DNA of 64,000 nucleotides, taken from NCBI RefSeq assembly GCF_001570605.1, contig NZ_BBXG01000024.1, positions 1 through 64,000 on the forward strand, written 5' to 3'. The stretch is from Herbidospora cretacea. GTDB lineage: Bacteria > Actinomycetota > Actinomycetes > Streptosporangiales > Streptosporangiaceae. Shown here piece after piece: positions 53,201-61,232 of this stretch. The position numbers and the translations under genes were made by a program. Position 1 is the first letter of the stretch. Every line of letters starts with the position of its first letter. The notes below the pieces were generated by a model. That model was not told the origin of the DNA. It worked only from the letters and a program-made list of their open reading frames with translations, and made no database searches.

Positions 53201-53945
53201 GCAGATAGGGCCGGACCTGGCCGCTCAGGGCCCGGTCGTCTCCGCGGTCGCGTTCAGCCCGGACAGCCGGACCCTGGCCACGGCCGGTTTCGACAGGCTG
53301 GCCCACCTCTGGGACGTCGACACCGGACGGGAGATCAGGCGGTTCACCGGCCACACGTCCTGGGTCGACACGGTCGCGTTCACTCCCGGCGGTGAGACCG
53401 TCGTCACCACCGCCCTCGACAACACCATCCGGTTGTGGCGCACCGCCACGGGCGACCCGGTCGGCCGGCCCATCACCGGCCACACCAACTGGGTCAAGGG
53501 CCTCGCGATCAGCCCCGACGGGAAGACCATCGCCACGGTCGCCGACGACAAGACGGGCCGTCTGTGGTCGCCGGCCACCCAGCGGCAGCGCGGCCGGCCC
53601 CTCATCGGCCACGAGAACATCTACCTGAACGACGTGGCCTTCAGCCGTGACGGCGCCTTCCTCGCCACCGCGAGCGCCGACAGGACGGTCCGGGTGTGGG
53701 ACGTCGCCACCCAGAAGCAGCTCGGCCCGCCCATCCGGCACCCCGCCGTCGTCAGATCGGTGGCCTTCAGCCCCGACGGCGCCACCCTGGCCACCGGCGC
53801 CGAGGACGGACAGATCCGCCTGTGGAACGCGACCTTCCCGACCGACCCCTTCCGCTCGGTCTGCGAGGCCGCGGGCCGCTCGTTCACCCTTGACGATTGG
53901 GCCGGGGACCTGCCCGATGACCGGGCCCACCAGAAGATCTGCTGA
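50235..53945 (+). CDS. XRE-like HTH / nSTAND1 NTPase / transmembrane / 14-WD40 protein
   Basis: 1236 residues. Residues ~1-110 form an XRE-like N-terminal domain (ARLAARLRELKEATGLTLKQ). Then comes a STAND NTPase (about 135-500) opening YRGLESFRPADARYFFGRDE. Its Walker A is GASGSGKSS with Lys175, its Walker B is VVIVDQFEEVF with Asp217, and the HEALIRGWPRLRIWL segment is typical of nSTAND1. A membrane helix follows (~516-540, TVLAALLVISLITSVTAV), then 14 WD40 repeats (~598-1215), enough for two seven-bladed propellers. It is a signalling NTPase whose ligand is unknown. GTG 50235 is leaderless-like: TACGCT (50223-50228) ends 6 nt before it. An ATG at 50193 would overlap paralog 3. Confidence 0.88.
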   Translation: MDTRRGEDARARLAARLRELKEATGLTLKQLEIASSRTPRRQPGQDPLRVAHSTIGDMISLTGRHVPKRPHFEVVVDTCLRLVRQSGRPLPAGLDDLSAWDAVYRAALDEAADAPPPRPAARPPRTPEPPYRGLESFRPADARYFFGRDELVGTLLDRAGDGGILVVTGASGSGKSSVLRAGLLPALARGSGPPGVILDPGADPDRSGLAGRVVIVDQFEEVFAAPEERRRDFIAFLGELADGVAQVVVLGLRADFFGHCAAHPVLLPALERPVVVAPMDRPALLEVIEAPARVAGLTLQDGLADLLLDDLRSDRDHAEAVGVLPLLSHALRETWNHREDTTLTLAGYRATGGISRSLAQTADAVVDHLGPADRRVARNLLTRLVQVGSDTPDTARRIPLSGLVAEEGEGRVLDHLVRARLVTVDAESVQIAHEALIRGWPRLRIWLEEDRADLLALQELTADAADWDRNGRDPAYLYSGTRLANAPARAATTVTAEFLAAGRRAASARRRLRRTLTTVLAALLVISLITSVTAVRFFLDATDQADAALSGRLAAESVSAAEIDPATALRLAATAWHVAPTEEARLAMLNVLANPMRAVLTGHIYWVRAVAFAPGGRIMATAGDTRIMLWDTTTHDPVGQPLPGEANLTSVVFSSDGGTLAAGDEQGKAWLWNAATGQPAGEPIVTGSESVNSVALTPGGETLATAGDDGVVRLWSTSTRAEVGTLDQGASVSGVDFGGNGQILAASADDGTTRVWDVARGSMVAELRAGPDRAATAVDISPGGDLVATAHADGTTGLWNARTGDLVAAFRGNGAALNAVAFSPDGELLVTGGSDGTARLWNVDTHEEAGQPLSGHNDQIFGVAFGADGRTVATAGADQITRVWDVSLPRQVAQSFGDGSAPVNDLDFTSDGGTLASAGQDGGVRLWNVASRKLTGPPLVLPWEITGVDISPDDRLVAASAGERQYGATGWLPGDGQGVAKIWDLGTRKQIGPDLAAQGPVVSAVAFSPDSRTLATAGFDRLAHLWDVDTGREIRRFTGHTSWVDTVAFTPGGETVVTTALDNTIRLWRTATGDPVGRPITGHTNWVKGLAISPDGKTIATVADDKTGRLWSPATQRQRGRPLIGHENIYLNDVAFSRDGAFLATASADRTVRVWDVATQKQLGPPIRHPAVVRSVAFSPDGATLATGAEDGQIRLWNATFPTDPFRSVCEAAGRSFTLDDWAGDLPDDRAHQKIC

Positions 53946-54184
53946 CCGAACCGCCGACTGACGACGGCCCCGGTTCCCTGCCGGAAGTTCACCGGCGATC
54001 TGCGCCTGGTGCGGCAGACCATCCGACGCCGTCGGACAGCTCGTAGCCGACCGGAAGGGCCTCTCACCTGCGGTTACGCGGCGGCTCGGCGTAGCCGTCC
54101 GACAGGGGCTGCCCGGATGGACGCCGGCCCCCGAACGTGGGTGACGTGAAAGCCGGAAGCCACCAGAAAGCGAGTGATCCCTCG

Positions 54185-54625
54185 ATGCCCTCGACCGCAC
54201 CTCTCCGACGCACGGCCTTAGCCGTGGTCGCCGCCCTCGCCCTGGCCCTGACGTTCCTCCAGCCGCCCGCCCCGGCCGCCGCCGGCACCGCGACCCAGTT
54301 CGCCGCCGCCTCCGGGCGGGTGCAGTGCGCGGGGCTGACCTGCCGGTACTACTTCAGCCAGGCCAGGACCGCGAAGATGAAGACCACCCTCGACGCCCGG
54401 GAGTGGACCGCCTCGGCCGCGCTGCAGATCATCTGCTTCCGCATCCCGCACAAGGTCGTCGCAGGGGCCTGCGTGCTGGCCTTCTCCTGGGTGTACGACC
54501 GGGCCAGGGCCGAACTCGTCAACGCCTACGAGATGGGCGGCTGCCTGGTCGTCCAGGCCCGGGTCAGTCTGCGGAGGTCGGTGACGTTCGCCAGCGCTCC
54601 CCCGTCGGACAGCCGCTGCTTCTGA
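54185..54625 (+). CDS. Small secreted protein of unknown function
   Basis: 146 residues: a clear signal peptide (TALAVVAALALALTFLQPPA, cleavage after APAAA), then a ~110-residue mature part with six cysteines (VQCAGLTCRYYFSQ, IICFRI, GACVLAF, GGCLVV, SRCF). No known motif is seen. ATG 54185 is chosen because it starts the signal sequence; GTG 54137 upstream has no better support. Region 53946-54184 before it shows no gene. A terminator follows at 54652. Confidence 0.72.
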   Translation: MPSTAPLRRTALAVVAALALALTFLQPPAPAAAGTATQFAAASGRVQCAGLTCRYYFSQARTAKMKTTLDAREWTASAALQIICFRIPHKVVAGACVLAFSWVYDRARAELVNAYEMGGCLVVQARVSLRRSVTFASAPPSDSRCF

Positions 54626-54651
54626 CCTGCCTCGCCTGAGAAATGAGAAAA

Positions 54652-54674
54652 GCCCCGGCACGATGTGTCGGGGC
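54652..54674. terminator. Bidirectional terminator between the secreted-protein gene and the tRNA cluster
   Basis: The stem GCCCCGGCAC (54652-54661) / GTGTCGGGGC (54665-54674) has one wobble pair and a 3-nt loop. It is followed by ATTTTC on the plus strand and by CTTTTCTC on the minus strand, so it can end the upstream plus-strand gene and the minus-strand tRNAs. Confidence 0.8.
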
Positions 54675-54696
54675 ATTTTCGCTGGAGCAAGAGATG

Positions 54697-54770
54697 TGGT
54701 CAGGGGCGGGGTCGAACCGCCGACCTACCGCTTTTCAGGCGGTCGCTCGTACCAACTGAGCTACCTGACC
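54697..54770 (-). tRNA. tRNA-Phe (GAA)
   Basis: On the minus strand a full cloverleaf from GGTCAGGTAGCTCAGTTGG to CCTGACC with discriminator A. The anticodon loop CTGAAAA gives anticodon GAA. The T arm reads GGCGG-TTCGACC-CCGCC. No CCA is encoded. It is the third of three tRNA genes in transcription order Glu, Asp, Phe. Confidence 0.96.
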
Positions 54771-54774
54771 CAAG

Positions 54775-54849
54775 CGGTCCTGACGGGACTTGAACCCGCG
54801 ACCTCCACCTTGACAGGGTGGCGAGCACTCCAAACTGCTCTACAGGACC
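54775..54849 (-). tRNA. tRNA-Asp (GTC)
   Basis: On the minus strand it runs from GGTCCTGTAGAGCAGTTTGG to CAGGACC with discriminator G. The anticodon loop CTGTCAA gives GTC. The T arm is GCGGG-TTCAAGT-CCCGT. It lies 4 nt from tRNA-Phe, so they are co-transcribed. Confidence 0.96.
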
Positions 54850-54947
54850 TTGCTTTGCTACTCGGCTTCCGGCGTTTCGCTTTCGGCTTTTGTAGCTTAC
54901 CAGTTCTTCGGAGGTCTTCGACCTGCGTTTTCCTGGCCTTACTGCAG

Positions 54948-55020
54948 TGCCCCCAACGGGATTCGAACCCGTGCCGCCGCCTTGAAAGGGCGGTGTCCTA
55001 GGCCGCTAGACGATGGGGGC
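54948..55020 (-). tRNA. tRNA-Glu (TTC)
   Basis: On the minus strand it runs from GCCCCCATCGTCTAGCGG to TTGGGGGC. The anticodon loop CTTTCAA gives TTC. The T arm is CACGGG-TTCGAAT-CCCGTT. It is first of the Glu-Asp-Phe cluster, 98 nt from tRNA-Asp and 20 nt beyond the stop of the phosphoesterase gene. Confidence 0.96.
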
Positions 55021-55040
55021 GCAGAGATTGCTCTCTGTCC

Positions 55041-56636
55041 TTACCGCGCTCCGTCGGGGACTTCTGAAGCATAGAGGACGTTTGCCCTCCGTGCCAAAGC
55101 GACCGGCGACGGGGTGTCGGAGATCGTTCCCGATGGTGATGGGACGTTCCCCGGCTCCGGGAAAATTGTACGACCTGGATCGGCCTCGATTTCACGCCGG
55201 ATGTCGATTCGTTGCTCTCCGAACCCTCCGACGGTCACGTCGTCCCAGGCCTGAAGCCTGCGAGTGTCCTTGCTGAAGTACAGAACAGAAGCCTGGAGAG
55301 GGGTCGGATCCTCGTGTTCGAGGCCCCGCAGACCGGCTCCGCCGGTCGAACCCTGGATCATCAGCCGGGTCCCGGTAGGCGAGAGTTCGGTCGAACGCGC
55401 GTGGACGTGACCGGCCAGCACCAGCGACACCGACCCGTAGAAGGACCGCCCGATGGTCGGGTCGTGGACGGCCACCAGATCCACCGGGGAACGCTGCGGC
55501 GCCGTGGTGGACGACGAGCGGGGCCATTCGGGCGGGGCGACGCCCGCGGCCTTCTCGCGGCCGAGGGCGGCCAGGGACGCCGGGTCTTCGTCGCCCTCGA
55601 CCGACTTGTCGGGGGTGAAGCGGGGGTCGCCGATGCCGTAGATGCGCAGGCCCGCCACCTCGGCCACCCGGTCGTCGAGGACGATCGCGTTCTTCTGCTG
55701 CTCGACCGCCTTCTGGGTCGCCATGGAGTCGTGGTTGCCGCGCACGAACACGTAGGGGATGCCCAGGTCGCCGATCTCCTCGACGTAGGTGTTCTCGATC
55801 TTGGTGCCGTGGTCGCTGATGTCGCCCGTGTCGATGACCAGGTTGATCTTGAACTGGTCGATCAGCGACCGGACCACGTTCCAGCTCGGCGGGTAGATGT
55901 GCAGGTCGGAGATGTGCAGGACCCTGATGGTGTCGGGGTCGGGGTTGTAGATGGGGAGGGTCGAGCCGGCTTCGTACAGGCGGCTGATGTTCGTGACGAG
56001 CTTGGCCAGCTGGCCCCGGTATTCGGAGAACTTGGTGACGATCGACTGGGCGTTGCCGACCAGGGAAGGGACACCGGTCAGCAGTCCCGTGTAGCGGGGT
56101 TCGGCGATCGCCTGGGGGTTGAAGCTCATCGCGGCCGTGACGGCCATCGCGGCGACCACGACGATCGCGCCCAGCGCGCTCCACAGGCCCTGGAAGAAGT
56201 CGCGGAAGACGATCAGCCCGGCCACGAACCCGGCGACGACGGCGCAGATCACGGCCCTGATCAGCAGGTCCTGTACGCCGCCCATCAGGTCGGTCTCGAT
56301 GGTCTCGGGCAGCCGGTCGGCCCATCGCGGGTTCTGCAGGATCTCCTCGGCGGCCTCGGGATGGACCGCCTCGATGCTCAGATTGAGCTGCACCGGCCCG
56401 GAGTGGGTGTCGAACCGGAGCGTCCCCAGCGGCCGCACGTCGACGACCGTGCCCCCGTCGAGGGAGGGGCGCAGGGCCATGTTGATGTCGGCGGGCCCGA
56501 TGGGCGTCTGCACGGCCGCGCCGAACAAAAGCCCCAGCCACGCTCCGGCCAGGGCCACCACGATGATTGTCAGAATCCGGACGAAACGGCCCCTTAGGAA
56601 CCGGATCACGGACTCCCCCCACTTCGGCAAATCCAC
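55041..56636 (-). CDS. Membrane metallophosphoesterase
   Basis: 531 residues: an N-terminal membrane helix (ILTIIVVALAGAWLGLLFGA), an outer region, a second hydrophobic pair (about 120-180), then a calcineurin-like phosphoesterase domain (about 240-460). The dinuclear metal motifs are complete: HISDLHIYP, DTGDISDHG, VRGNHDS, LVAVHDP and LAGHVHARS. The substrate is unknown. GTG 56636 is preceded by AGGA at a short distance. It is divergent from the zincin gene at 56683. Confidence 0.9.
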   Translation of the reverse strand: MDLPKWGESVIRFLRGRFVRILTIIVVALAGAWLGLLFGAAVQTPIGPADINMALRPSLDGGTVVDVRPLGTLRFDTHSGPVQLNLSIEAVHPEAAEEILQNPRWADRLPETIETDLMGGVQDLLIRAVICAVVAGFVAGLIVFRDFFQGLWSALGAIVVVAAMAVTAAMSFNPQAIAEPRYTGLLTGVPSLVGNAQSIVTKFSEYRGQLAKLVTNISRLYEAGSTLPIYNPDPDTIRVLHISDLHIYPPSWNVVRSLIDQFKINLVIDTGDISDHGTKIENTYVEEIGDLGIPYVFVRGNHDSMATQKAVEQQKNAIVLDDRVAEVAGLRIYGIGDPRFTPDKSVEGDEDPASLAALGREKAAGVAPPEWPRSSSTTAPQRSPVDLVAVHDPTIGRSFYGSVSLVLAGHVHARSTELSPTGTRLMIQGSTGGAGLRGLEHEDPTPLQASVLYFSKDTRRLQAWDDVTVGGFGEQRIDIRREIEADPGRTIFPEPGNVPSPSGTISDTPSPVALARRANVLYASEVPDGAR

Positions 56637-56682
56637 GTTCCTTCCTGTCTACCCGAAAACCACGGGGAAGTAGATTTGACGT

Positions 56683-57024
56683 GTGATCGACGTCTCGAGG
56701 AGCAAATTCGAGGAACTCGTGGCCGAGGCACTCGACCTGATCCCACCTGATCTGGCCAAAGTCATGGACAACGTCGTGGTCGTGGTCGTGGACGATCCGC
56801 CGGAACAGGGCCTCCTCGGTCTCTACACGGGCATTCCGCTGACGGAGCGGGGCGAGTGGTACTCAGGGGTGCTTCCCGACCGCATTGAGATCTACCGGAA
56901 TCCGACCTTGGCAATCTGTGAAACCGAGGCTGACGTGGTGGAGGAGGTGCAGATCACGGTCGTCCACGAGATCGCCCACCACTTCGGCATCGACGACGAC
57001 CGGCTCCACGAACTCGGATGGTAG
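56683..57024 (+). CDS. Small metallopeptidase-like protein (Zincin_1/PF06262 type)
   Basis: 113 residues, a minimal zincin widespread in actinobacteria. The zinc motif sits at the C terminus: VVHEIAHHFGIDDDRLHELGW, read across 21 residues, with HEIAHH and the final HELGW characteristic of the family. The substrate is unknown and there is no signal peptide. GTG 56683 is leaderless-like: TAGATT (56671-56676) ends 6 nt before it. Confidence 0.9.
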   Translation: MIDVSRSKFEELVAEALDLIPPDLAKVMDNVVVVVVDDPPEQGLLGLYTGIPLTERGEWYSGVLPDRIEIYRNPTLAICETEADVVEEVQITVVHEIAHHFGIDDDRLHELGW

Positions 57025-57115
57025 TCGCAGGGTTGCCATTCGCGAGCGCGATAGGCACTGTAGGTGACATACTGAACACAGTCTGTCAGCTATGGCCTGA
57101 GCTCAGCGGAGAGAA

Positions 57116-58402
57116 ATGGCGGCCACGAAGCCCGGAAAACTGCCGGGGAAACACCGCCGTCCAGCGGAGCGCCAAGCGACTTACGGCGAAGTCATCGCGA
57201 TCAAGGAGTTCCGGGCCCTGTGGCTCGGACAAGGGCTGTCGCTGCTCGGCGACCAGCTCGCCCAGGTCGCCCTTGCGGTGCTCGTCTACAACCGCACCCA
57301 GTCGGCGCTGGCCACGGCGGCCGTCTACGCGCTGACCTATCTGCCGCCGATCCTCGGCGGCCCCCTGCTGGCCGGCCTCGCCGACCGCTATCCGCGCCGG
57401 CGGGTCATGCTCGTCTGCGACGTCGTGCGGGCGCTGATGGTCGCGATCATGGCGATCCCGGGCACCCCGTTCGCGGCGCTGTGCGTGCTGGTCTTCATGG
57501 TCGTCCTGCTCAGCGCGCCGTTCTCGGCCGCGCGGGCGGCGCTGCTGCCGGAGATCCTCGAAGGCGATCGTTACGTCGCGGGCAGCGCCCTGCAGAACAT
57601 GACGAACCAGGCCGTCCAGATGCTCGGGTTCGCCGCGGGCGGCGCGGTCATCGCGGGTCTGGGGCCCTATCGGGCGCTGGCGCTCGACTGCGCCACGTTC
57701 CTGGCCTCGGCGCTCATCATCGTCGCCGGGGTGAGCCGCAGGTCGGCCACGGTGTCCGCCGACGGGGGGAAACCGTCGATGTGGACGATGACCGCCGCGG
57801 GCGCCAGGCTGGTCTTCGGCGACCGGCGGCTGCGCACCCTCGTCCTGTTCGCCTGGCTGTGCGGCTTCTATGTGCTGCCCGAGGGCATCGCGGTGCCCTA
57901 TGCGGCGCAGCTCGACGACGGCGGTCTCCCGGTGCCCGTGATCACCGGCCTGCTCATGGCGGCCATGCCGACGGGGACCGTCCTCGGGGCGTTCCTGTTC
58001 AGCAGGTTCGTCACACCCAGCACCCGTCTCAAGACGATGGGCTGGATGGCCATGCTGACCTGCGCTCCATTGGTCGTGTGCGCGATGCGCCCGCCTTTGG
58101 AGATCGTGCTGGTGCTGTGGGTCCTGTCCGGCGTGGGAGGCGCGTACCAACTCGCGGCCAACGCCGCGTTCGTCCAGTGCGTGCCCCCCGAACGACGGGG
58201 TCAAGCGTTCGGCCTGGTTCAGTCAGGCCTGCTCGCCTCGCAGGGTGTCGGCATCCTCATCGGCGGTGCGCTCGCGCAGGTCCTCGGTCCGGAGCCGGTG
58301 GTGGCGCTGGCCGGGGTGGCCGGGCTGAGCGCCGCGGCCATCCTGGCCATCGCGTGGACGGAGTCCCGAACGGAGATCATCGCCAGGGTGCACACCTCGT
58401 GA
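57116..58402 (+). CDS. MFS transporter (DHA3/EntS-like)
   Basis: 428 residues with about 12 helices. The N terminus FRALWLGQGLSLLGDQLAQVALAVLVYNRT and the motif A loop LADRYPRRRVMLVCD are typical of DHA3-type exporters (macrolide/siderophore efflux-like). The substrate is unknown. ATG 57116 follows GGAGAG by 4 nt. It ends exactly where the converging PspC gene ends (stops abut at 58402/58403). Confidence 0.88.
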   Translation: MAATKPGKLPGKHRRPAERQATYGEVIAIKEFRALWLGQGLSLLGDQLAQVALAVLVYNRTQSALATAAVYALTYLPPILGGPLLAGLADRYPRRRVMLVCDVVRALMVAIMAIPGTPFAALCVLVFMVVLLSAPFSAARAALLPEILEGDRYVAGSALQNMTNQAVQMLGFAAGGAVIAGLGPYRALALDCATFLASALIIVAGVSRRSATVSADGGKPSMWTMTAAGARLVFGDRRLRTLVLFAWLCGFYVLPEGIAVPYAAQLDDGGLPVPVITGLLMAAMPTGTVLGAFLFSRFVTPSTRLKTMGWMAMLTCAPLVVCAMRPPLEIVLVLWVLSGVGGAYQLAANAAFVQCVPPERRGQAFGLVQSGLLASQGVGILIGGALAQVLGPEPVVALAGVAGLSAAAILAIAWTESRTEIIARVHTS

Positions 58403-58807
58403 TCAGTCGTTCGGCTGCTTCGTCTGGGCGTAGGGGTGAGCGGCGTACGGGTCCACCGGCTGCGAAGGAGCCGTGTGGCCGTTCGGCGACTTGGTCGCCT
58501 TGGCCCACCCTTCCTGGGTCTTGTGCTTGACGTCGAGCCAGACCGGGTTGTCCTTGTTCTTGTCGATGAGGTCCTGGACGATCGAGGCGTCCTTCTCCTC
58601 GCTCGGGATCAGGAGCCAGGCGACGGCGTAGATGCCGACGCCGAGGCCGCCGAAGAACGTCGCGACCGCAAGGACGATCCGGAGAATGTTGGCGTCGATG
58701 CCGATGTACTGGCCGACACCGGAACAGACACCGGCGACGATCCGGCCGTTACGAGTCCGGCGAAGCTGCTTGACGTGGCCACTGGGCTGTATCTCGTTCA
58801 TGTCCAT
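58403..58807 (-). CDS. PspC-domain membrane protein
   Basis: 134 residues: a PspC domain (about residues 15-75, LRRTRNGRIVAGVCSGVGQYIGIDANILRIVLAVATF to WLLIPSEE, seen in pieces) with one or two membrane helices, then a ~60-residue hydrophilic tail ending YAAHPYAQTKQPND. PspC proteins take part in envelope-stress sensing. ATG 58807 follows AAAAGGGG by 6-7 nt. It is divergent from the acyl-CoA dehydrogenase gene. Confidence 0.9.
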   Translation of the reverse strand: MDMNEIQPSGHVKQLRRTRNGRIVAGVCSGVGQYIGIDANILRIVLAVATFFGGLGVGIYAVAWLLIPSEEKDASIVQDLIDKNKDNPVWLDVKHKTQEGWAKATKSPNGHTAPSQPVDPYAAHPYAQTKQPND

Positions 58808-58886
58808 AGCGTGCCCCTTTTGTCGTCTATGGCACATCGGGATTCCCCCTGGCCCTACCCCGACCCCGCCCGGATACGCTGCGTTC

Positions 58887-60038
58887 ATGGACCTTCTCAA
58901 CCTCGATGACCGGCTCACCGACGACCAGCGTTTGGTCAGGGACACCGCTCAGGGGTTCGTCAGGGACTCCGTGCTCCCCGAGGTCGCCACGTGGTTCGAG
59001 GAGGGCACCTTTCCGGCCCGTGAGCTGGGCCCCGTCCTCGGATCGCTCGGCATGCTGGGCATGCACCTGAACGGCTACGGGTGCGCCGGGCTGGACGCCG
59101 TCTCCTACGGAGTGGCGTGCCGGGAACTGGAGGCGGGCGACTCGGGGTTGCGGTCGTTCGTGTCGGTTCAGGGTTCGCTGGCGATGTTTCCCATTTGGAA
59201 ATACGGGTCTGCTGAGCTCAAAGAGGAATGGCTTCCTGGAATGGCGGCCGGGACGACGATCGGGTGTTTCGGGCTGACCGAGCCCGACCACGGCTCTGAC
59301 CCTGCCAACATGAAGACCTTCGCCAAACAGGACCCCTCGGGCGACTGGATCCTCAACGGCTCGAAGATGTGGATCACCAACGGGTCGGTGGCCGACGTCG
59401 CCGTGGTCTGGGCGCAGACCGACGAGGGGATCCGCGGGTTCGTGGTGCCCACGTCGTCGCCGGGGTTCTCGGCTCCGCTGATCCACCGGAAGCTCTCCCT
59501 TCGGGCCTCGGTGACCTCCTCCCTCTACTTCGACGACGTCCGGGTGCCGGCTTCCGCCGTCCTCGACGTCGTGGGGCTGCGCGGGCCTCTCTCCTGTCTG
59601 TCGGAGGCCCGGTACGGGATCCTGTGGGGTGTCGTCGGGGCGGGACGGGCCTGTTTCGAGGCGGCTCTCGAGTATTCCAAGACGCGGGTGCAGTTCGGGA
59701 AGCCGATCGCCGGGTTCCAGCTCACGCAGGAGAAACTGGCGTGGATGGCGGTGGCGCTGGGGCAGGCGGGGCTTACGGCGCTCCATTTGGGTGACCTCAA
59801 GGACGCCGGCACGCTTCGGCCCCAGCAGGTGTCGTTCGGGAAGCTGGCCAACGTGCGGGCGGCGCTCGATGTGGCGCGGGAGGCGCGGTCGGTGCTGGGG
59901 GCCAACGGGGTGACGCTGGAGTATCCGGTGATCCGGCACATGAACAACCTGGAGTCGGTGCTGACGTACGAGGGGACCCAGGAAATCCACACGCTGGTGC
60001 TCGGGGAGGCGCTGACCGGGGTGGCGGCGTATCGGTGA
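58887..60038 (+). CDS. Acyl-CoA dehydrogenase, glutaryl-CoA dehydrogenase-like
   Basis: 383 residues. The FAD/substrate motif GCFGLTEPDHGSDPANMKT and the catalytic-Glu segment TYEGTQEIHTLVLGEALTG match the glutaryl-CoA dehydrogenase branch, which oxidatively decarboxylates glutaryl-CoA from Lys/Trp breakdown. The exact substrate is inferred. ATG 58887 is leaderless-like: TACGCT (58875-58880) ends 6 nt before it. The last third has lower use of the strict GC-rich codons than the upstream genes but the protein is intact. Confidence 0.9.
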   Translation: MDLLNLDDRLTDDQRLVRDTAQGFVRDSVLPEVATWFEEGTFPARELGPVLGSLGMLGMHLNGYGCAGLDAVSYGVACRELEAGDSGLRSFVSVQGSLAMFPIWKYGSAELKEEWLPGMAAGTTIGCFGLTEPDHGSDPANMKTFAKQDPSGDWILNGSKMWITNGSVADVAVVWAQTDEGIRGFVVPTSSPGFSAPLIHRKLSLRASVTSSLYFDDVRVPASAVLDVVGLRGPLSCLSEARYGILWGVVGAGRACFEAALEYSKTRVQFGKPIAGFQLTQEKLAWMAVALGQAGLTALHLGDLKDAGTLRPQQVSFGKLANVRAALDVAREARSVLGANGVTLEYPVIRHMNNLESVLTYEGTQEIHTLVLGEALTGVAAYR

Positions 60039-60108
60039 TCCGGCCGGTAGGGTGATCACAGGGAACTGCTTCGCTCCGGTGAGACGATCGCTGTACCCTG
60101 CTAGGCGA

Positions 60109-60180
60109 GGGGTGCTAGCTCAATGGCAGAGCTCCGGACTTTTAATCCGTAGGTTCAGGGTTCGAATCCCTGGCGCCCCA
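60109..60180 (+). tRNA. tRNA-Lys (TTT)
   Basis: A full cloverleaf from GGGGTGCTAGCTCAATGGCA to GGCGCCCC with discriminator A. The anticodon loop CTTTTAA gives TTT. The T arm is CAGGG-TTCGAAT-CCCTG. No CCA is encoded. It is followed by a hairpin terminator at 60189. Confidence 0.95.
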
Positions 60181-60188
60181 CTTTCGTC

Positions 60189-60231
60189 ACGGCTTGTGGT
60201 TGACGCCCTCCGGGCGGCTGTCACAAGCCGT
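60189..60231 (+). terminator. Terminator of tRNA-Lys
   Basis: A perfect 10-bp stem ACGGCTTGTG (60189-60198) / CACAAGCCGT (60222-60231), followed by TCCTTCTTTC, 8 nt beyond the tRNA. Its 23-nt loop contains a further CGCCCTCCGGGCGG dyad. Confidence 0.8.
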
Positions 60232-60627
60232 TCCTTCTTTCTACGGGGGGACGACCCCCCGAACCCCCCGCTGACAGGGGGCTGCGCCCCCTCACGCTCC
60301 CCCTGGCCGCGTTCCGCGTCCTCGCGTCGCTGCGCTCCGGTGTTCGCTCCGCTCACCGGCGAAGGGCTCCGCCCCTCGCGGACCTTGGAAAAGGCCTCGC
60401 TTCGCTCGGATCGTGCTCGCTTCGCTCGTTGTATCTTCCTGAAGCCGCGCACTCCTATGTTCGAGGTCATCGACGGCGATCCGAGTGACACGCGGGAAGG
60501 AAGACTCCTCAAGAGCGTGATGGGTTTACCGCGTCCCCAGAGGCATTGAGCATGAGTATGGCGTTGACCTAGAGATTTCGGGTGATTACTTTCTGTGTCA
60601 CTATTCAGTGCGAGAACATGGAGTCTC
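60232..60627. other. Non-coding stretch with short GC repeats
   Basis: No gene is supported. It holds a small hairpin AGGGGGC-TGC-GCCCCCT (60276-60292) and two direct copies of CTCGCTTCGCTCG (60396-60408 and 60416-60428), plus other CGC/TCGC-rich dyads. This looks like the repetitive intergenic filler often found beyond stable RNA genes in actinomycetes. Confidence 0.5.
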
Positions 60628-61017
60628 ATGATCCGTTCCCCCTTACGCAACGGTGCCGCAGGAATGGTGGCCGTCCTGGCCGCAACCCTTCTCACGGCGA
60701 CTCCTGCCGCGGCAGTGACGCGGACCGTCGGCATCGAGGTTGGGTCGTGGCGATGCCCTCGCGGCGTCCACAGCATCGTCCGGGTCGACGTGTTCGCGAC
60801 TACCACGTCCGCGCCAAGCGTCAACGGTTCCTGGTCGGGCTCGGCTCTCAAGGCGAACGTCGAGGTGAGGGGCGTACCCGCAAACGGGGGCCAGGCCCGC
60901 TTCGTCGCCGCGTACCGCTGCAAAACCCAGTTCTTCGGACTGCCGAGTAGCGTCTACCCCGCCGAAGGGCTGCGCTGGATCTACGGCTCGGGTTACCAGC
61001 CGAGCTACCTCATGTAG
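60628..61017 (+). CDS. Small secreted protein of unknown function
   Basis: 129 residues: a signal peptide (GAAGMVAVLAATLLTATPAAA) and a ~95-residue mature domain with two cysteines (SWRCPRG, AYRCKTQ), ending GSGYQPSYLM. No known family is recognised. ATG 60628 is 4-5 nt after GGAG; GTG 60595 is an alternative without benefit. It is isolated, with non-coding DNA on both sides. Confidence 0.68.
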   Translation: MIRSPLRNGAAGMVAVLAATLLTATPAAAVTRTVGIEVGSWRCPRGVHSIVRVDVFATTTSAPSVNGSWSGSALKANVEVRGVPANGGQARFVAAYRCKTQFFGLPSSVYPAEGLRWIYGSGYQPSYLM

Positions 61018-61232
61018 TCAGGACACTGCCGATGGCGCCAGGAACGGCGCTGTCGCCGGCCCGGCTATTCTTGATCCGGTCGGGTCGGCAGTTCAAACCC
61101 CGTGACCTGCTATTTCGAACGGCCCAACCGGCTGCGGCTGTAAAACGCACGCTGCGACCTCATTGCTCTGACCCAGCGGCCTCCCGTTGCCGAGCTTTGG
61201 GTAGGTGTATCGGCTGAGCTCACCCAGTTCCA
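61018..61232. other. Stretch without recognisable gene
   Basis: I see no supported gene or RNA here. A fragment near 61090-61110 has a weak resemblance to a tRNA T-arm on the minus strand but no cloverleaf can be drawn. Confidence 0.4.

Noticed and set aside
60052-60549. Open frames spanning tRNA-Lys and the following non-coding DNA
   Set aside because: They run through the tRNA, and the composition is repeat-derived.
61085-61115. tRNA-like or attachment-site-like fragment on the minus strand
   Set aside because: Only a weak T-arm resemblance; no cloverleaf, and no integrase or duplicate copy is seen in the window.
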